DNA of 10,802 nt from Prevotellaceae bacterium (GCA_030523505.1 JAUNIK010000056.1:1-10802); one strand, 5' to 3'. Counted from the stretch's first letter, positions 1 to 7,005 are shown. The notes: generated from the sequence alone by a model not told the origin. A program made the numbers and translations.

Positions 1-24
1 CATCGTTATCGTCATCGTTATCGT
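1..24. repeat. Two tandem copies of a 12-bp unit (CATCGTTATCGT)
   Basis: Bases 1-12 and 13-24 are identical. Each unit is two hexamers of the form nnTCGT. The repeat overlaps the stop codon (18-20) and the last codons of the sialidase-like gene, and it may continue beyond the window edge. It has the same structure as the repeat at 2704-2727. Confidence 0.8.
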
Positions 25-1193
25 TTAACGATTTCCTCCAGCTTCAGGTTCTTATACACCATCTGGTAGTTCAGCGGTTCTTCCTCGTAGTAGAATCCAA
101 TAGTACCATCTTTCTGGAGAGTCATTGTCGAGTAAGCCGAACCTTTATCGCTCACTTGATACTCGCCATCCCATTCTGATGCAAAGGCGAGTGGGGTAGA
201 GTAGTCCGCTTCGCTCTCAAGGAATTTGTAGTAGATGGTCACATTCGAACGCTTTGGTCCTGCCGGGATGCTCTGCAGTGCCACATGACATTTCTTACCA
301 TCCTTTTTCCAAGGCAGAATCATAATCTCACCGTCGGTAGGCGTTCCGCTATTGCTGATGCCACCAGGGCATTCGCGTGAGTCCACGCATTTGTCCCACT
401 GACCGTTGGCAGTCTTCTTGTTTGTGTAGTGGAAGATATTGAAATATCGTCCTCCGTCCTTACGCGAACTAATCAGCACATCTCCGTTAGGCAGTTCCTC
501 GCATTTCGGTTCGTCGCCCTTAGGCACACATACATTATATGAATCGCCGAGCACATTCCAGTTGCGTCCGAAGTCATCGCTGTAAAGCACGAAGTTACCC
601 TCGTGTGTGCAGAGAGCACCGTAGATACGGTAGTATTTGCCCACCTTCACTCTCGAACTCTGACAGATTCGTCCTGATCCCATGAACAACGCTCTCACCT
701 TGTCGTGCAACAGAGTATGATAGATATGCAACGTATGGTCCTTGAACTGTTTGTCCCACACCCATTCGCCGGTTTTCTTGTCGAGATAGGCGTGAATGGT
801 CACAAGGTGCTGTGGGTTTGCCAGCGACGAAGCCCAGTATGTCATGTTGCCTGCCACACAAGCCAACAGCAGTTCGTTGCTGTTTCTGTCGGCCACAAGA
901 CAAGCATCACCGAAACCTGTTGTCAGTCCTTCGCCAGTGCCGGTGAGCACTTCCGTCATCTCGCCCCATGTCTTACCATTGTCCTTGCTCACTCGCTGTT
1001 TGATATCCACACGACCGTAGCCGATGTCATTGAAACATGGTCTATAGTCGCTCAAGGCAATCACATCTCCGTTCTTCGCTGTTGCTATTGCAGGAATACG
1101 ATACGGAGGCTGTCCTTCGACAGTCTCAAAGAGTGTCGTCTGTGCCATCGCCGGCATTGCGATGGTCATGAGTAGTAACAGAAATTGTTTCAT
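18..1193 (-). CDS. Exported sialidase-like glycoside hydrolase (GH33-type beta-propeller)
   Basis: This 391-aa protein looks like an exo-alpha-sialidase, which removes terminal sialic acid from glycans. Residues 1-17 form a type I signal peptide ending in AMA before Gln18, and there is no lipobox, so a periplasmic or secreted location is likely. The catalytic set can be placed: Arg32 in YRIP, Asp56 in the NDIG stretch as acid/base, Glu232 or Glu233 before NGDV, Arg244 or Arg249, Arg315, and Tyr354 in AYSTM as nucleophile. Two Asp-boxes, SKDNGKTW (69-76) and SDDFGRNW (205-212), mark propeller blades. It is shorter than the two-domain Bacteroides sialidases because it lacks the N-terminal binding domain. 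It starts 84 bp after the GH16 gene with no clear promoter of its own, so cotranscription is likely. The fold assignment is firm. Sialic acid specificity is inferred, since related propellers cleave other keto-acid sugars or remain uncharacterised. Confidence 0.85.
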   Translation of the reverse strand: MKQFLLLLMTIAMPAMAQTTLFETVEGQPPYRIPAIATAKNGDVIALSDYRPCFNDIGYGRVDIKQRVSKDNGKTWGEMTEVLTGTGEGLTTGFGDACLVADRNSNELLLACVAGNMTYWASSLANPQHLVTIHAYLDKKTGEWVWDKQFKDHTLHIYHTLLHDKVRALFMGSGRICQSSRVKVGKYYRIYGALCTHEGNFVLYSDDFGRNWNVLGDSYNVCVPKGDEPKCEELPNGDVLISSRKDGGRYFNIFHYTNKKTANGQWDKCVDSRECPGGISNSGTPTDGEIMILPWKKDGKKCHVALQSIPAGPKRSNVTIYYKFLESEADYSTPLAFASEWDGEYQVSDKGSAYSTMTLQKDGTIGFYYEEEPLNYQMVYKNLKLEEIVKR

Positions 1194-1232
1194 AGTTATA
1201 TGGATTTGAGGTTATTCGTTTGTTATAAACAG

Positions 1233-1267
1233 TTCCCCCTCGCCTATAGGGTGAGGGGGATAAGGGA
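1233..1267. repeat. G/C-run hairpin element between the GH16 and sialidase-like genes
   Basis: CCCCCTC (1235-1241) pairs with GAGGGGG (1253-1259), and the stem can extend inward through G-T, C-G and C-G pairs. The tail ATAAGGGA follows on the plus strand. It occupies much of the 84-bp gap at 1194-1277. On the minus strand it lacks a T-tract, so it is a weak terminator candidate. It could tune expression of the downstream sialidase-like gene. Its layout resembles the element at 5303-5336. Confidence 0.6.
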
Positions 1268-1277
1268 ATAGTGATTA

Positions 1278-2615
1278 TTATTTCTGGAACACGCGTACAT
1301 ATTCTACTTCCATTGTCACAGGAAGTTTCGACTCGTCAACGCCTTGTGAACCGCCCCAGTCGCCACCCCAAGCAAGGTTGAGGATGACATAGAATGGTGC
1401 ATCGTAAGGCCAGTCGCGAACACCAGTACCTGGGTTCTTGTAGTAGAGAGTCTTGTTGCCGTCAACATAGAACTGGAAATAGTCTGCTGTCCACTCCATA
1501 CCATATACATGGAACTCGCCCTCAGCGCCCTTGCAGTAAACCTCCTTGGTTACCTGAGTACCGTTAGAGTGTACATGACCGTCAGCGTGGAGTGATGATG
1601 ATACATAGTCCTTATGGTATCCTACCTCCTCCATGATGTCAATCTCACCGTCGTGTGGCCATGAGGTGAAGTGAACAGGCATCATCCAGAATGCAGGCCA
1701 TGTACCCTTGCCTGAAGGCAACTTGATCTTTGCTTCTACATAACCATACTGCCAGCCTGTGCCTACCTGAGCATATACACGACCAGAGTAAACCTTGTTG
1801 TCTTCCTTGAAGCAGTTAATCTTCAGTGTACCCTCTGTCACCTCTGTCACGCGTGCGCCCTTTGGCGACTTGGTGTTCACATAGTTCTGCAACTCGTGGT
1901 TCACCCAGCCTGAGTTCTTCACCTCGTGTGTCCAATCCTGACGGTTCAGGTCGATACCTTCCTGGCTGAACTCGTCGTTCCATACGAGATGGTAACCCTC
2001 AAGTGGGCATTGTATCTCTTCGTTGCCTTCCTGCTTTACCTCGATGGTCGCCTCTTCGTCGGCAGTCTTCACAGTAACCATACCTGTGCGGAAGTTGCCT
2101 TCATTGGCAGCAACAGTGATGACAACATCCTTGCCGCTCTTGCTGCATGTTATCCATGCCTCTGATGCAGTAGCCTCCCAGTTGCCGTTATACTCTACAG
2201 CAACATTCTTGTTGCCACCTTCTTTCTGGAAGTAGAGTGATGTCTCTGCTACCGAGAGTGGAGCAAGCTGCTTTACGCTCACCTCTTTGCGAGTCTGGCC
2301 GCTCTTGAATGTTACTGTTCCTGTGCGCTCAGCACTGGTGTTGGCTGTGAGCGCAACGGTTATTGTCGATGCAGAAGCATTTGGAGTAACCTTCATCCAG
2401 TCATCCGAACCGTAGGCTGTCCATTCCTTAGCGTCTGTTGTCACATTGATGGTGAATGTAGTAGCCTGAGCTGTTGCTGTGTAACTCTCTGGATTCAGTG
2501 TTACGTTTGTCTTGTCTGAATCTGGCTTTGGAGTAGGATCGTCGTTGTCTCCACTGCACGAAATCATAGGCAGTGCACATATGAGCAGAAGCATGAGATT
2601 AATAATCTTTTTCAT
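1278..2615 (-). CDS. GH16 endo-beta-glycanase lipoprotein with two BACON domains (laminarinase type)
   Basis: This 445-aa lipoprotein is a family GH16 endo-hydrolase. The signal peptide ends at a lipobox with Cys20, followed by acidic residues (SGDNDD), as in surface-exported Bacteroidetes lipoproteins. Two BACON beta-sandwich domains follow at about 37-117 and 119-197. The catalytic domain spans about 205-445 and carries GEIDIME at 323-329, with Glu324 as nucleophile, Asp326 as helper and Glu329 as acid/base. The ExDxxE spacing with the extra residue is the laminarinase/agarase type rather than the xyloglucanase type. GTWPAFW (304-310) and the C-terminal VEYVRVFQK strand are also typical. 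The likely substrate is a beta-1,3- or mixed-linkage glucan. However, GH16 subfamily 3 also contains the endo-O-glycanases of gut Bacteroidetes that cut mucin chains, and BACON domains have been proposed to bind mucin. The gene has its own promoter and leads a two-gene unit with the sialidase-like gene. Confidence 0.93.
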   Translation of the reverse strand: MKKIINLMLLLICALPMISCSGDNDDPTPKPDSDKTNVTLNPESYTATAQATTFTINVTTDAKEWTAYGSDDWMKVTPNASASTITVALTANTSAERTGTVTFKSGQTRKEVSVKQLAPLSVAETSLYFQKEGGNKNVAVEYNGNWEATASEAWITCSKSGKDVVITVAANEGNFRTGMVTVKTADEEATIEVKQEGNEEIQCPLEGYHLVWNDEFSQEGIDLNRQDWTHEVKNSGWVNHELQNYVNTKSPKGARVTEVTEGTLKINCFKEDNKVYSGRVYAQVGTGWQYGYVEAKIKLPSGKGTWPAFWMMPVHFTSWPHDGEIDIMEEVGYHKDYVSSSLHADGHVHSNGTQVTKEVYCKGAEGEFHVYGMEWTADYFQFYVDGNKTLYYKNPGTGVRDWPYDAPFYVILNLAWGGDWGGSQGVDESKLPVTMEVEYVRVFQK

Positions 2616-2645
2616 TTTGTCATTTTTTGGTTGTTATTCTATTTG

Positions 2646-2677
2646 CAAAGATACTGCTTTTTCACATAATATCCAAA
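2646..2677 (-). promoter_or_regulatory. Bacteroidetes-type promoter (-33 TTTG, -7 TATCTTTG) for the GH16 gene
   Basis: Reading the minus strand, TTTG at 2677-2674 is followed after exactly 20 bases by TATCTTTG at 2653-2646, a full match to the Bacteroidetes primary-sigma consensus TTTG / TAnnTTTG. The -7 box lies 30 bp before the GH16 ATG, leaving a short leader of roughly 20-25 nt that is A-rich (ACCAAAAAATGACAAA) and has no Shine-Dalgarno site, as is usual in this phylum. It sits just after the terminator at 2732-2765. Confidence 0.8.
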
Positions 2678-2703
2678 TCTTTTTGAATAACAGTTCCTAT
2701 TGC

Positions 2704-2727
2704 CTTCGTTTTCGTCTTCGTTTTCGT
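2704..2727. repeat. Two tandem copies of a 12-bp unit (CTTCGTTTTCGT)
   Basis: Bases 2704-2715 and 2716-2727 are identical, and each is two nnTCGT hexamers. The repeat fills the gap between the terminator at 2732-2765 and the promoter at 2646-2677, so it lies outside both signals. It is unlike the codons around it. Confidence 0.8.
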
Positions 2728-2731
2728 TACC

Positions 2732-2765
2732 AAAAAGGCCCAACCCTTTTTGGGGGTTGAGCCTT
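2732..2765 (-). terminator. Rho-independent terminator after the SGBP gene
   Basis: On the minus strand GGCTCAACCC (2763-2754) pairs with GGGTTGGGCC (2746-2737) with one mismatch, giving a ten-position GC-rich stem with a 7-nt A-rich loop. Flanking A/T pairs lengthen it. It is followed directly by five T residues (complement of 2732-2736). It lies about 50 bp past the SGBP stop codon and should end most transcripts from the susC/susD/SGBP unit. Confidence 0.85.
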
Positions 2766-2780
2766 GATATGTTACTATTC

Positions 2781-2798
2781 GCTAACCGTCAGGTTAGC
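2781..2798 (-). other. Perfect 7-bp hairpin just after the SGBP stop codon
   Basis: GCTAACC (2781-2787) and GGTTAGC (2792-2798) form a perfect inverted repeat with a 4-nt loop, 13 bp past the SGBP stop codon. No T-tract follows on the minus strand, so it is not an obvious terminator. It may protect the mRNA 3' end or be a processing site. Either role is inference. Confidence 0.55.
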
Positions 2799-2811
2799 AT
2801 TTATCAGCATC

Positions 2812-5268
2812 TTAGTTCTTCTTGAACACAATGTTCGAGATCTTCACATTTGTACCAGCAGGAGTACCACCAAAGTCGAAGAACAATGATAGTGCGTGAG
2901 CATTGTTCAAAGGCAACTTAACACCCTTCACAGTGTAAACATATGGAGTGTAAGCAGAAATCTTGTGCTGATCTGCGAAGAAGAAGTTGTTATCGTGCTT
3001 GTCAGCATCATCAGTCTCAGTGAGCTTGATGGTTACGCCAGGAGCGTCGTTGTCCATCTCAACAGTACATGAGAAGTTGTATGTATCATTCATATCAGCT
3101 GTCAGAGTTGTGTTGATAGGGAACTGGCCCTGCCACTGGCTGCCGCCCATACCCTCTGGGATAACGAGATCCCATGAGTTTCCTGAGTGGCTCCACTCTG
3201 GATCACCGATCTGGCCCCAGCCATTGTCAGCGAACCAAGGTGTTACAGAGATGAATGCGTCGCCTGCGTCAACAGCCTTCCAGAGGTTGTCAGCATCCTC
3301 ATAGTCCATGGAAACTGTCTCTTCGAAGTAGATCTTAGAAATCTTGACATTTGTGCCAGCAGGTGTACCACCGAAGTCGAAGAACAGTGACATAGCGTGA
3401 GCATCGTTCAATGGAAGCTCAACACCCTCTGCCTTGTAGATGAATGGCTCAAATGCCTTGATGTCATGACGATCTGCGAAGAAGAAGTTGTTGTCGTGCT
3501 TTTCAGCATCGTCAGTCTCAGTGAACTTGATTGTTACACCAGGACAGTCATTATCTGCCTCAACAACACAGTAGAAGTTGTACTTCTTACCCTTCTTTGC
3601 AGTAAGGGTTGTGTTGATAGGGAACTGGCCCTGCCACTGGCTGCCACCCATACCCTCAGGCATTGTTACAGACCATACACCATTCTCATGGCTCCACTCT
3701 GGATCACCGATCTGGCCCCAGCCATTGTCAGCAAACCAAGGAGTTACAGAGATGAATGCTGAACCGTCCTCAACAGCCTTCCAAAGGTTTGTGCCAGCGT
3801 TTGCATCCCAGTCCATTGTAGCATCCTCGCCACCAGCACCTGGTTCGTCAGAAGGAAGAACAGTACCGTCGTCATTAGCGTGATCCTTGATAACGATGTT
3901 CTTTACAGTAATAGTAGCGTCTGCTGGGTTACCACCGAAGTCGAAGAACAACTCACAGTCGCAGTCAGAAGAAAGCTCGTTAACGTCAGATACATAGAAT
4001 ACATAGTCCTCGTAAGCAGCAACTGGAACGCGCTCTACGAATACGAAGTTGTCGCCTGAGTTAACATCGGTCAACTTAACAGTTACGCCAGGGAGGTCAA
4101 CATTAGAAGAGATGATACATGACATATCGTACTTCTTGCTTGCTGAGAGGTGGAGAACACCATCGTTTGGCTTCAAAGGACACTGAGCCATCCACTGGTC
4201 AGTAGTTGCCTCTGGCAATGTGAATGTGTACTCGTTGCCGTTCTTAGCAAAACCTGGGTCAGCAATCTGGTTCCAATTAGGAGCATACCAGAAGTGTGTA
4301 GAGTAAGCGTCAGTGTCATCGACAGTCTTCCAGAGGTTGAACTCTGAATCATACTTGAATCCATTGAACTTAACAGCAGCAGCGCCAGAAGTAAGGATAT
4401 AGTGCCAAGCGATACCACCATTGTCAATAACGAGGTTGATCTCTGATGGAGTGATGCTCTCAACCTTATAGCGAGGCTCATTCCAGATATCATCGTTAGC
4501 GATGTATGGGAAGAAAGTATGCTCAGGGAATACGATGTAGAGATCATCGCCCTTTGTCTCGAACTTGTACTCAACTTCCTGCTCTGTTGCGTCAACGCAG
4601 AAGTCCTCGCCCTGAGGACCGCCGAGTGCTACAACGTCCTTGTTTACATAGATCTGACCAGATTCACCTGGGTGGAAATTGTACTTATAGTCAGAAGAGA
4701 ATGTCAGACGACAGTCGTAAACGCCGTAGCCTTCCTTCTCGTTAGCGCCTGCCGACCACCAGTTCAAACCGGTAGTAGCTGGCTCACCACAACCGAGGTG
4801 ACCTGCCTTGTCGTTGTCAATACGCCATTCCTTAGCAGCATTCTCCTTACCACCACAGAGCATTGTGAGATACTTGTCGTAGTTCACAATAGTGTTATCG
4901 ATAGTGAAAGTGCATGACTTGGTTCCATCGCTGAGACCATTGCGGTTCATAAGCTTGAACTCAACCTCATAGTCTCCCGCATTAGCAAAGATTCTCTGAA
5001 GGCCGTTAACAGTAGAGTAATTAACCTTCTCCTTCTCTGTTCCCTTGTTCTCATAGAAGATCCACACTGGCAGACAGCCCTTGCAGTCAGCTGGCAGAGT
5101 GAAGGTTACCTGATTGATGTTCTGATCAACAGTGATCACTGGTTCAATACCATCAAGTGTAGGAATGCCGTTAGGATCAGCACCTTCGAATGAATCAGGA
5201 GAACATGATGAAAGTATTGCCACAAAGGCCATCATCAGCACTCCGATATATGATTTAATTGATTTCAT
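2812..5268 (-). CDS. Multimodular surface glycan-binding lipoprotein (SusE/SGBP-like) with three CBM-like repeats
   Basis: This outer-membrane lipoprotein should hold glycan at the cell surface for the SusC/SusD pair. I chose the ATG at 5268 (818 aa), because the in-frame ATG at 5298 adds ten polar residues before a normal lysine-containing signal peptide. The lipobox LSSC places the acylated residue at Cys22. Next come a PKD-like beta-sandwich (about 42-125) and a domain with GHLGCG and NWWSAG motifs (about 131-300) that is common in SGBPs of this position. Three CBM4/9-like modules follow, starting with NLWK at 311, 494 and 661, and each ends in an LFFDFGG strand. Modules 2 and 3 are about 75% identical by hand count, while module 1 is diverged. 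There is no catalytic motif. The gene lies 79 bp after the susD-like gene and ends before a strong terminator. The binding role is secure from family and position, but the ligand is not known. Confidence 0.88.
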   Translation of the reverse strand: MKSIKSYIGVLMMAFVAILSSCSPDSFEGADPNGIPTLDGIEPVITVDQNINQVTFTLPADCKGCLPVWIFYENKGTEKEKVNYSTVNGLQRIFANAGDYEVEFKLMNRNGLSDGTKSCTFTIDNTIVNYDKYLTMLCGGKENAAKEWRIDNDKAGHLGCGEPATTGLNWWSAGANEKEGYGVYDCRLTFSSDYKYNFHPGESGQIYVNKDVVALGGPQGEDFCVDATEQEVEYKFETKGDDLYIVFPEHTFFPYIANDDIWNEPRYKVESITPSEINLVIDNGGIAWHYILTSGAAAVKFNGFKYDSEFNLWKTVDDTDAYSTHFWYAPNWNQIADPGFAKNGNEYTFTLPEATTDQWMAQCPLKPNDGVLHLSASKKYDMSCIISSNVDLPGVTVKLTDVNSGDNFVFVERVPVAAYEDYVFYVSDVNELSSDCDCELFFDFGGNPADATITVKNIVIKDHANDDGTVLPSDEPGAGGEDATMDWDANAGTNLWKAVEDGSAFISVTPWFADNGWGQIGDPEWSHENGVWSVTMPEGMGGSQWQGQFPINTTLTAKKGKKYNFYCVVEADNDCPGVTIKFTETDDAEKHDNNFFFADRHDIKAFEPFIYKAEGVELPLNDAHAMSLFFDFGGTPAGTNVKISKIYFEETVSMDYEDADNLWKAVDAGDAFISVTPWFADNGWGQIGDPEWSHSGNSWDLVIPEGMGGSQWQGQFPINTTLTADMNDTYNFSCTVEMDNDAPGVTIKLTETDDADKHDNNFFFADQHKISAYTPYVYTVKGVKLPLNNAHALSLFFDFGGTPAGTNVKISNIVFKKN
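2815..4338 (-). repeat. Three tandem CBM-like modules encoded in the SGBP gene
   Basis: Three module copies begin at nucleotides 4338, 3789 and 3288, reading down the minus strand, so the spacings are 549 and 501 bp. The second and third copies are nearly identical in DNA over long patches, for example around 3106-3160 against 3611-3660 and around 3188-3258 against 3689-3759. This points to a recent in-frame duplication. The first copy keeps the module's start (NLWK) and end (FFDFGG), but differs at the presumed binding face: WYAPNW instead of PWFADNGW. Confidence 0.9.
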
Positions 5269-5302
5269 ATTAATTAATTTATTATTATGAGTATTCACCT
5301 GG

Positions 5303-5336
5303 TCCCCATCTCTTTGAGAGAGAGGTTAGGGGTGAG
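5303..5336. repeat. G/C-run hairpin element between the susD-like and SGBP genes
   Basis: CCCC (5304-5307) can pair with GGGG (5329-5332), and inside them TCTC (5309-5312) pairs with GAGA (5316-5319). The plus-strand tail GGTTAGGGGTGAG resembles the tail of the 1233-1267 element and short palindromes I recall from other Bacteroidetes intergenic regions. It lies in the 79-bp gap before the chosen SGBP start and could act as an mRNA stem-loop within the operon. Confidence 0.55.
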
Positions 5337-5347
5337 TCTCCTTCTTA

Positions 5348-6889
5348 TTAATAGTTATTCTGTTTCAGAGCTGGGTCTGAGTCAAGCTCGGCCTGTGCGA
5401 TTGGTATGTATTTCTTGTTCTTAGTCCAGTTATTCTCACGATAACCTTCTGCAACGAGTTTGTTCTGTGCATTCACAGAAGACTCTGGAACGTCAACCAT
5501 ACGGACAAGATCCCAATAACGCTTACCCTCACCAACGAACTCAAGGTGACGCTCCTCGATAATATTATCGAGATTTGCAGTAATAGAACTAAGTCCTGCA
5601 CGTGAGCGTACTTCATCAAACCATGCCTGACCATTTCCAGAACCGGTACGTACAGCGAGTTCTGCAGCATAAAGCAGACATTCTGCGTAACGGTAGTAAC
5701 GATAGTTGTTGTTGAAGTTCAGGTTGTTGTCGTAAGCAGCGTCAGCATTGTTCTCAGCCTTTGGACGATACTTGTTGAGCCAGAGGTAGGTGTTCTCATA
5801 ACGTAGGTGATATGAGTTCTCTTCTGCAAGACCCTCAAGATGACGAAGATCCCAAACTGTAGCATCGCGGCGAACATCGCCTTCTGCATACATATCATAA
5901 GTTTCAACGCGCATTGGCAAGAAGCCCCAACCGTCACCCCATCTGTCAGAGAGAACGTAGTTGTTTGGCGAAATCAATGTTGGCATGATAGTACCACCGG
6001 TAGCAAGTGGAGAGTTCCAACCGCGGTCGTTACCACCATCCTCATAGTTGATTTCCCAGATAGACTCTGAACACCACTCACCAGACTCGTCCCAAAGATT
6101 AGCGAAATCTGGGTTGAGGGCATACTTACCACTGTTGATAATCTCTTTCATATAGTCAAGAGCCTTACCAAAGCGATCCTTGTCATTCTGGTATGTAACC
6201 ATTTCTGCATACATCATGTAAGCCATTGCCTGTGAAGCACGACCAGACTGAGAATCTTCCCAACGCATTGGGAGAACCTTTGAGTCAATGACAGCCTCAA
6301 GCTCACTGATGAGCTCTGCATAAACTTCGTCAGCAGTCTTCTGAGGTGCGCAGTAGTTTGTTGCAGCTGTAAGATTCTCAAGATAGAAAGGAATATTACC
6401 GAAATAATGCCACAACATATTATAATAGTACACGCGCATGCAACGTGCTTGCATCTCGTATGACTTCTTGTTCTCTGGAGTTACAGATGTGTCAACCCAT
6501 CCTAAGTAGCGAAGTAAGTCGTTGCAACGCTTGATACCAGAATAGTTTACAGTCCAGAGAGAAGAGAGGGTGTTGTTTTCGTCAGCTACGAAGTTTGACA
6601 ACATGTGCCAGTTCTTCATATCAGTCTTGGTTTCACCACCTACCCAGAAGTCATCGCCCATAATTTCAGCGTCGATATTGAGTGCATTATACTGGCCCAA
6701 TCCCCAGTCTGGCCAGTGGATTGGATCGTAGGCTGCATTAAGAGCCTCATTGATACGCTGGTCATTTACATAATATTCCTCGAGTGGATCACCGTCAGGT
6801 TTGGTAACCGTAAGGAAATCGTCACTACAAGAGGTTGTAAGCAACAGAGCTGCTGCAAACAAACCGAATGTCTTTATCGTTGTTTTCAT
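5348..6889 (-). CDS. SusD/RagB-family nutrient-binding outer membrane lipoprotein
   Basis: This 513-aa protein is the lid partner of the SusC transporter. It binds oligosaccharides at the cell surface and closes over the barrel during uptake. The signal peptide ends in a lipobox with Cys21, followed by SDDF, an acidic surface-export signal. The N-terminal part (about 22-220) is the helical SusD-like TPR region and includes the GIKRCNDLLRYL helix. The C-terminal part carries classic family blocks: YRYAECLLYAAELA, then ERHLEFVGEGKRYWDLVR, and an IPIAQAELDSDPALKQN ending. The length is normal for the family. It begins 116 bp after the susC-like gene, in a gap with a 30-bp tandem repeat and no clear promoter, so it is probably cotranscribed. 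It ends with two stop codons in a row. The family call is certain. The ligand cannot be read from the sequence. Confidence 0.97.
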   Translation of the reverse strand: MKTTIKTFGLFAAALLLTTSCSDDFLTVTKPDGDPLEEYYVNDQRINEALNAAYDPIHWPDWGLGQYNALNIDAEIMGDDFWVGGETKTDMKNWHMLSNFVADENNTLSSLWTVNYSGIKRCNDLLRYLGWVDTSVTPENKKSYEMQARCMRVYYYNMLWHYFGNIPFYLENLTAATNYCAPQKTADEVYAELISELEAVIDSKVLPMRWEDSQSGRASQAMAYMMYAEMVTYQNDKDRFGKALDYMKEIINSGKYALNPDFANLWDESGEWCSESIWEINYEDGGNDRGWNSPLATGGTIMPTLISPNNYVLSDRWGDGWGFLPMRVETYDMYAEGDVRRDATVWDLRHLEGLAEENSYHLRYENTYLWLNKYRPKAENNADAAYDNNLNFNNNYRYYRYAECLLYAAELAVRTGSGNGQAWFDEVRSRAGLSSITANLDNIIEERHLEFVGEGKRYWDLVRMVDVPESSVNAQNKLVAEGYRENNWTKNKKYIPIAQAELDSDPALKQNNY

Positions 6890-6934
6890 AAATTTCTTTT
6901 TATATTGTTCTGAACTTATTTGTTATTTCAATTT

Positions 6935-6994
6935 GTCCAACTGTCAATAGTCCAACTATATATTGTCTAATTGTCAATAGTCCAATTGCAAATA
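6935..6994. repeat. Two-copy 30-bp tandem repeat between the susC-like and susD-like genes
   Basis: The two 30-bp copies start at 6935 and 6965 and match at 23 of 30 positions by hand count. They share an exact 14-bp core, TGTCAATAGTCCAA, at 6942-6955 and 6972-6985. They fill most of the AT-rich 116-bp gap at 6890-7005. No terminator or convincing promoter was seen there. Confidence 0.7.
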
Positions 6995-7005
6995 AACAGA
7001 AGTCC

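Noticed and set aside
1..24. CRISPR-like repeat
   Set aside because: The units are directly adjacent, with no unique spacers and no cas genes. It is a short tandem repeat.
705..1175. Plus-strand open frame of 156 codons inside the sialidase-like gene
   Set aside because: It is antisense to a gene with clear catalytic motifs and its translation shows no family features.
1233..1267. Rho-independent terminator between the GH16 and sialidase-like genes
   Set aside because: The stem is strong but no T-tract follows on the minus strand, so it is listed as a hairpin repeat instead.
5269..5298. Upstream in-frame ATG for the SGBP gene at 5298
   Set aside because: It would add ten polar residues before a complete lipoprotein signal peptide. 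The ATG at 5268 gives a normal signal peptide with the lipobox Cys at position 22.
6989..6996. TTTATTTG on the minus strand as a promoter -7 box for the susD-like gene
   Set aside because: It misses the second base of TAnnTTTG and has no TTTG at 19-21 bp upstream, so cotranscription with susC is the simpler reading.
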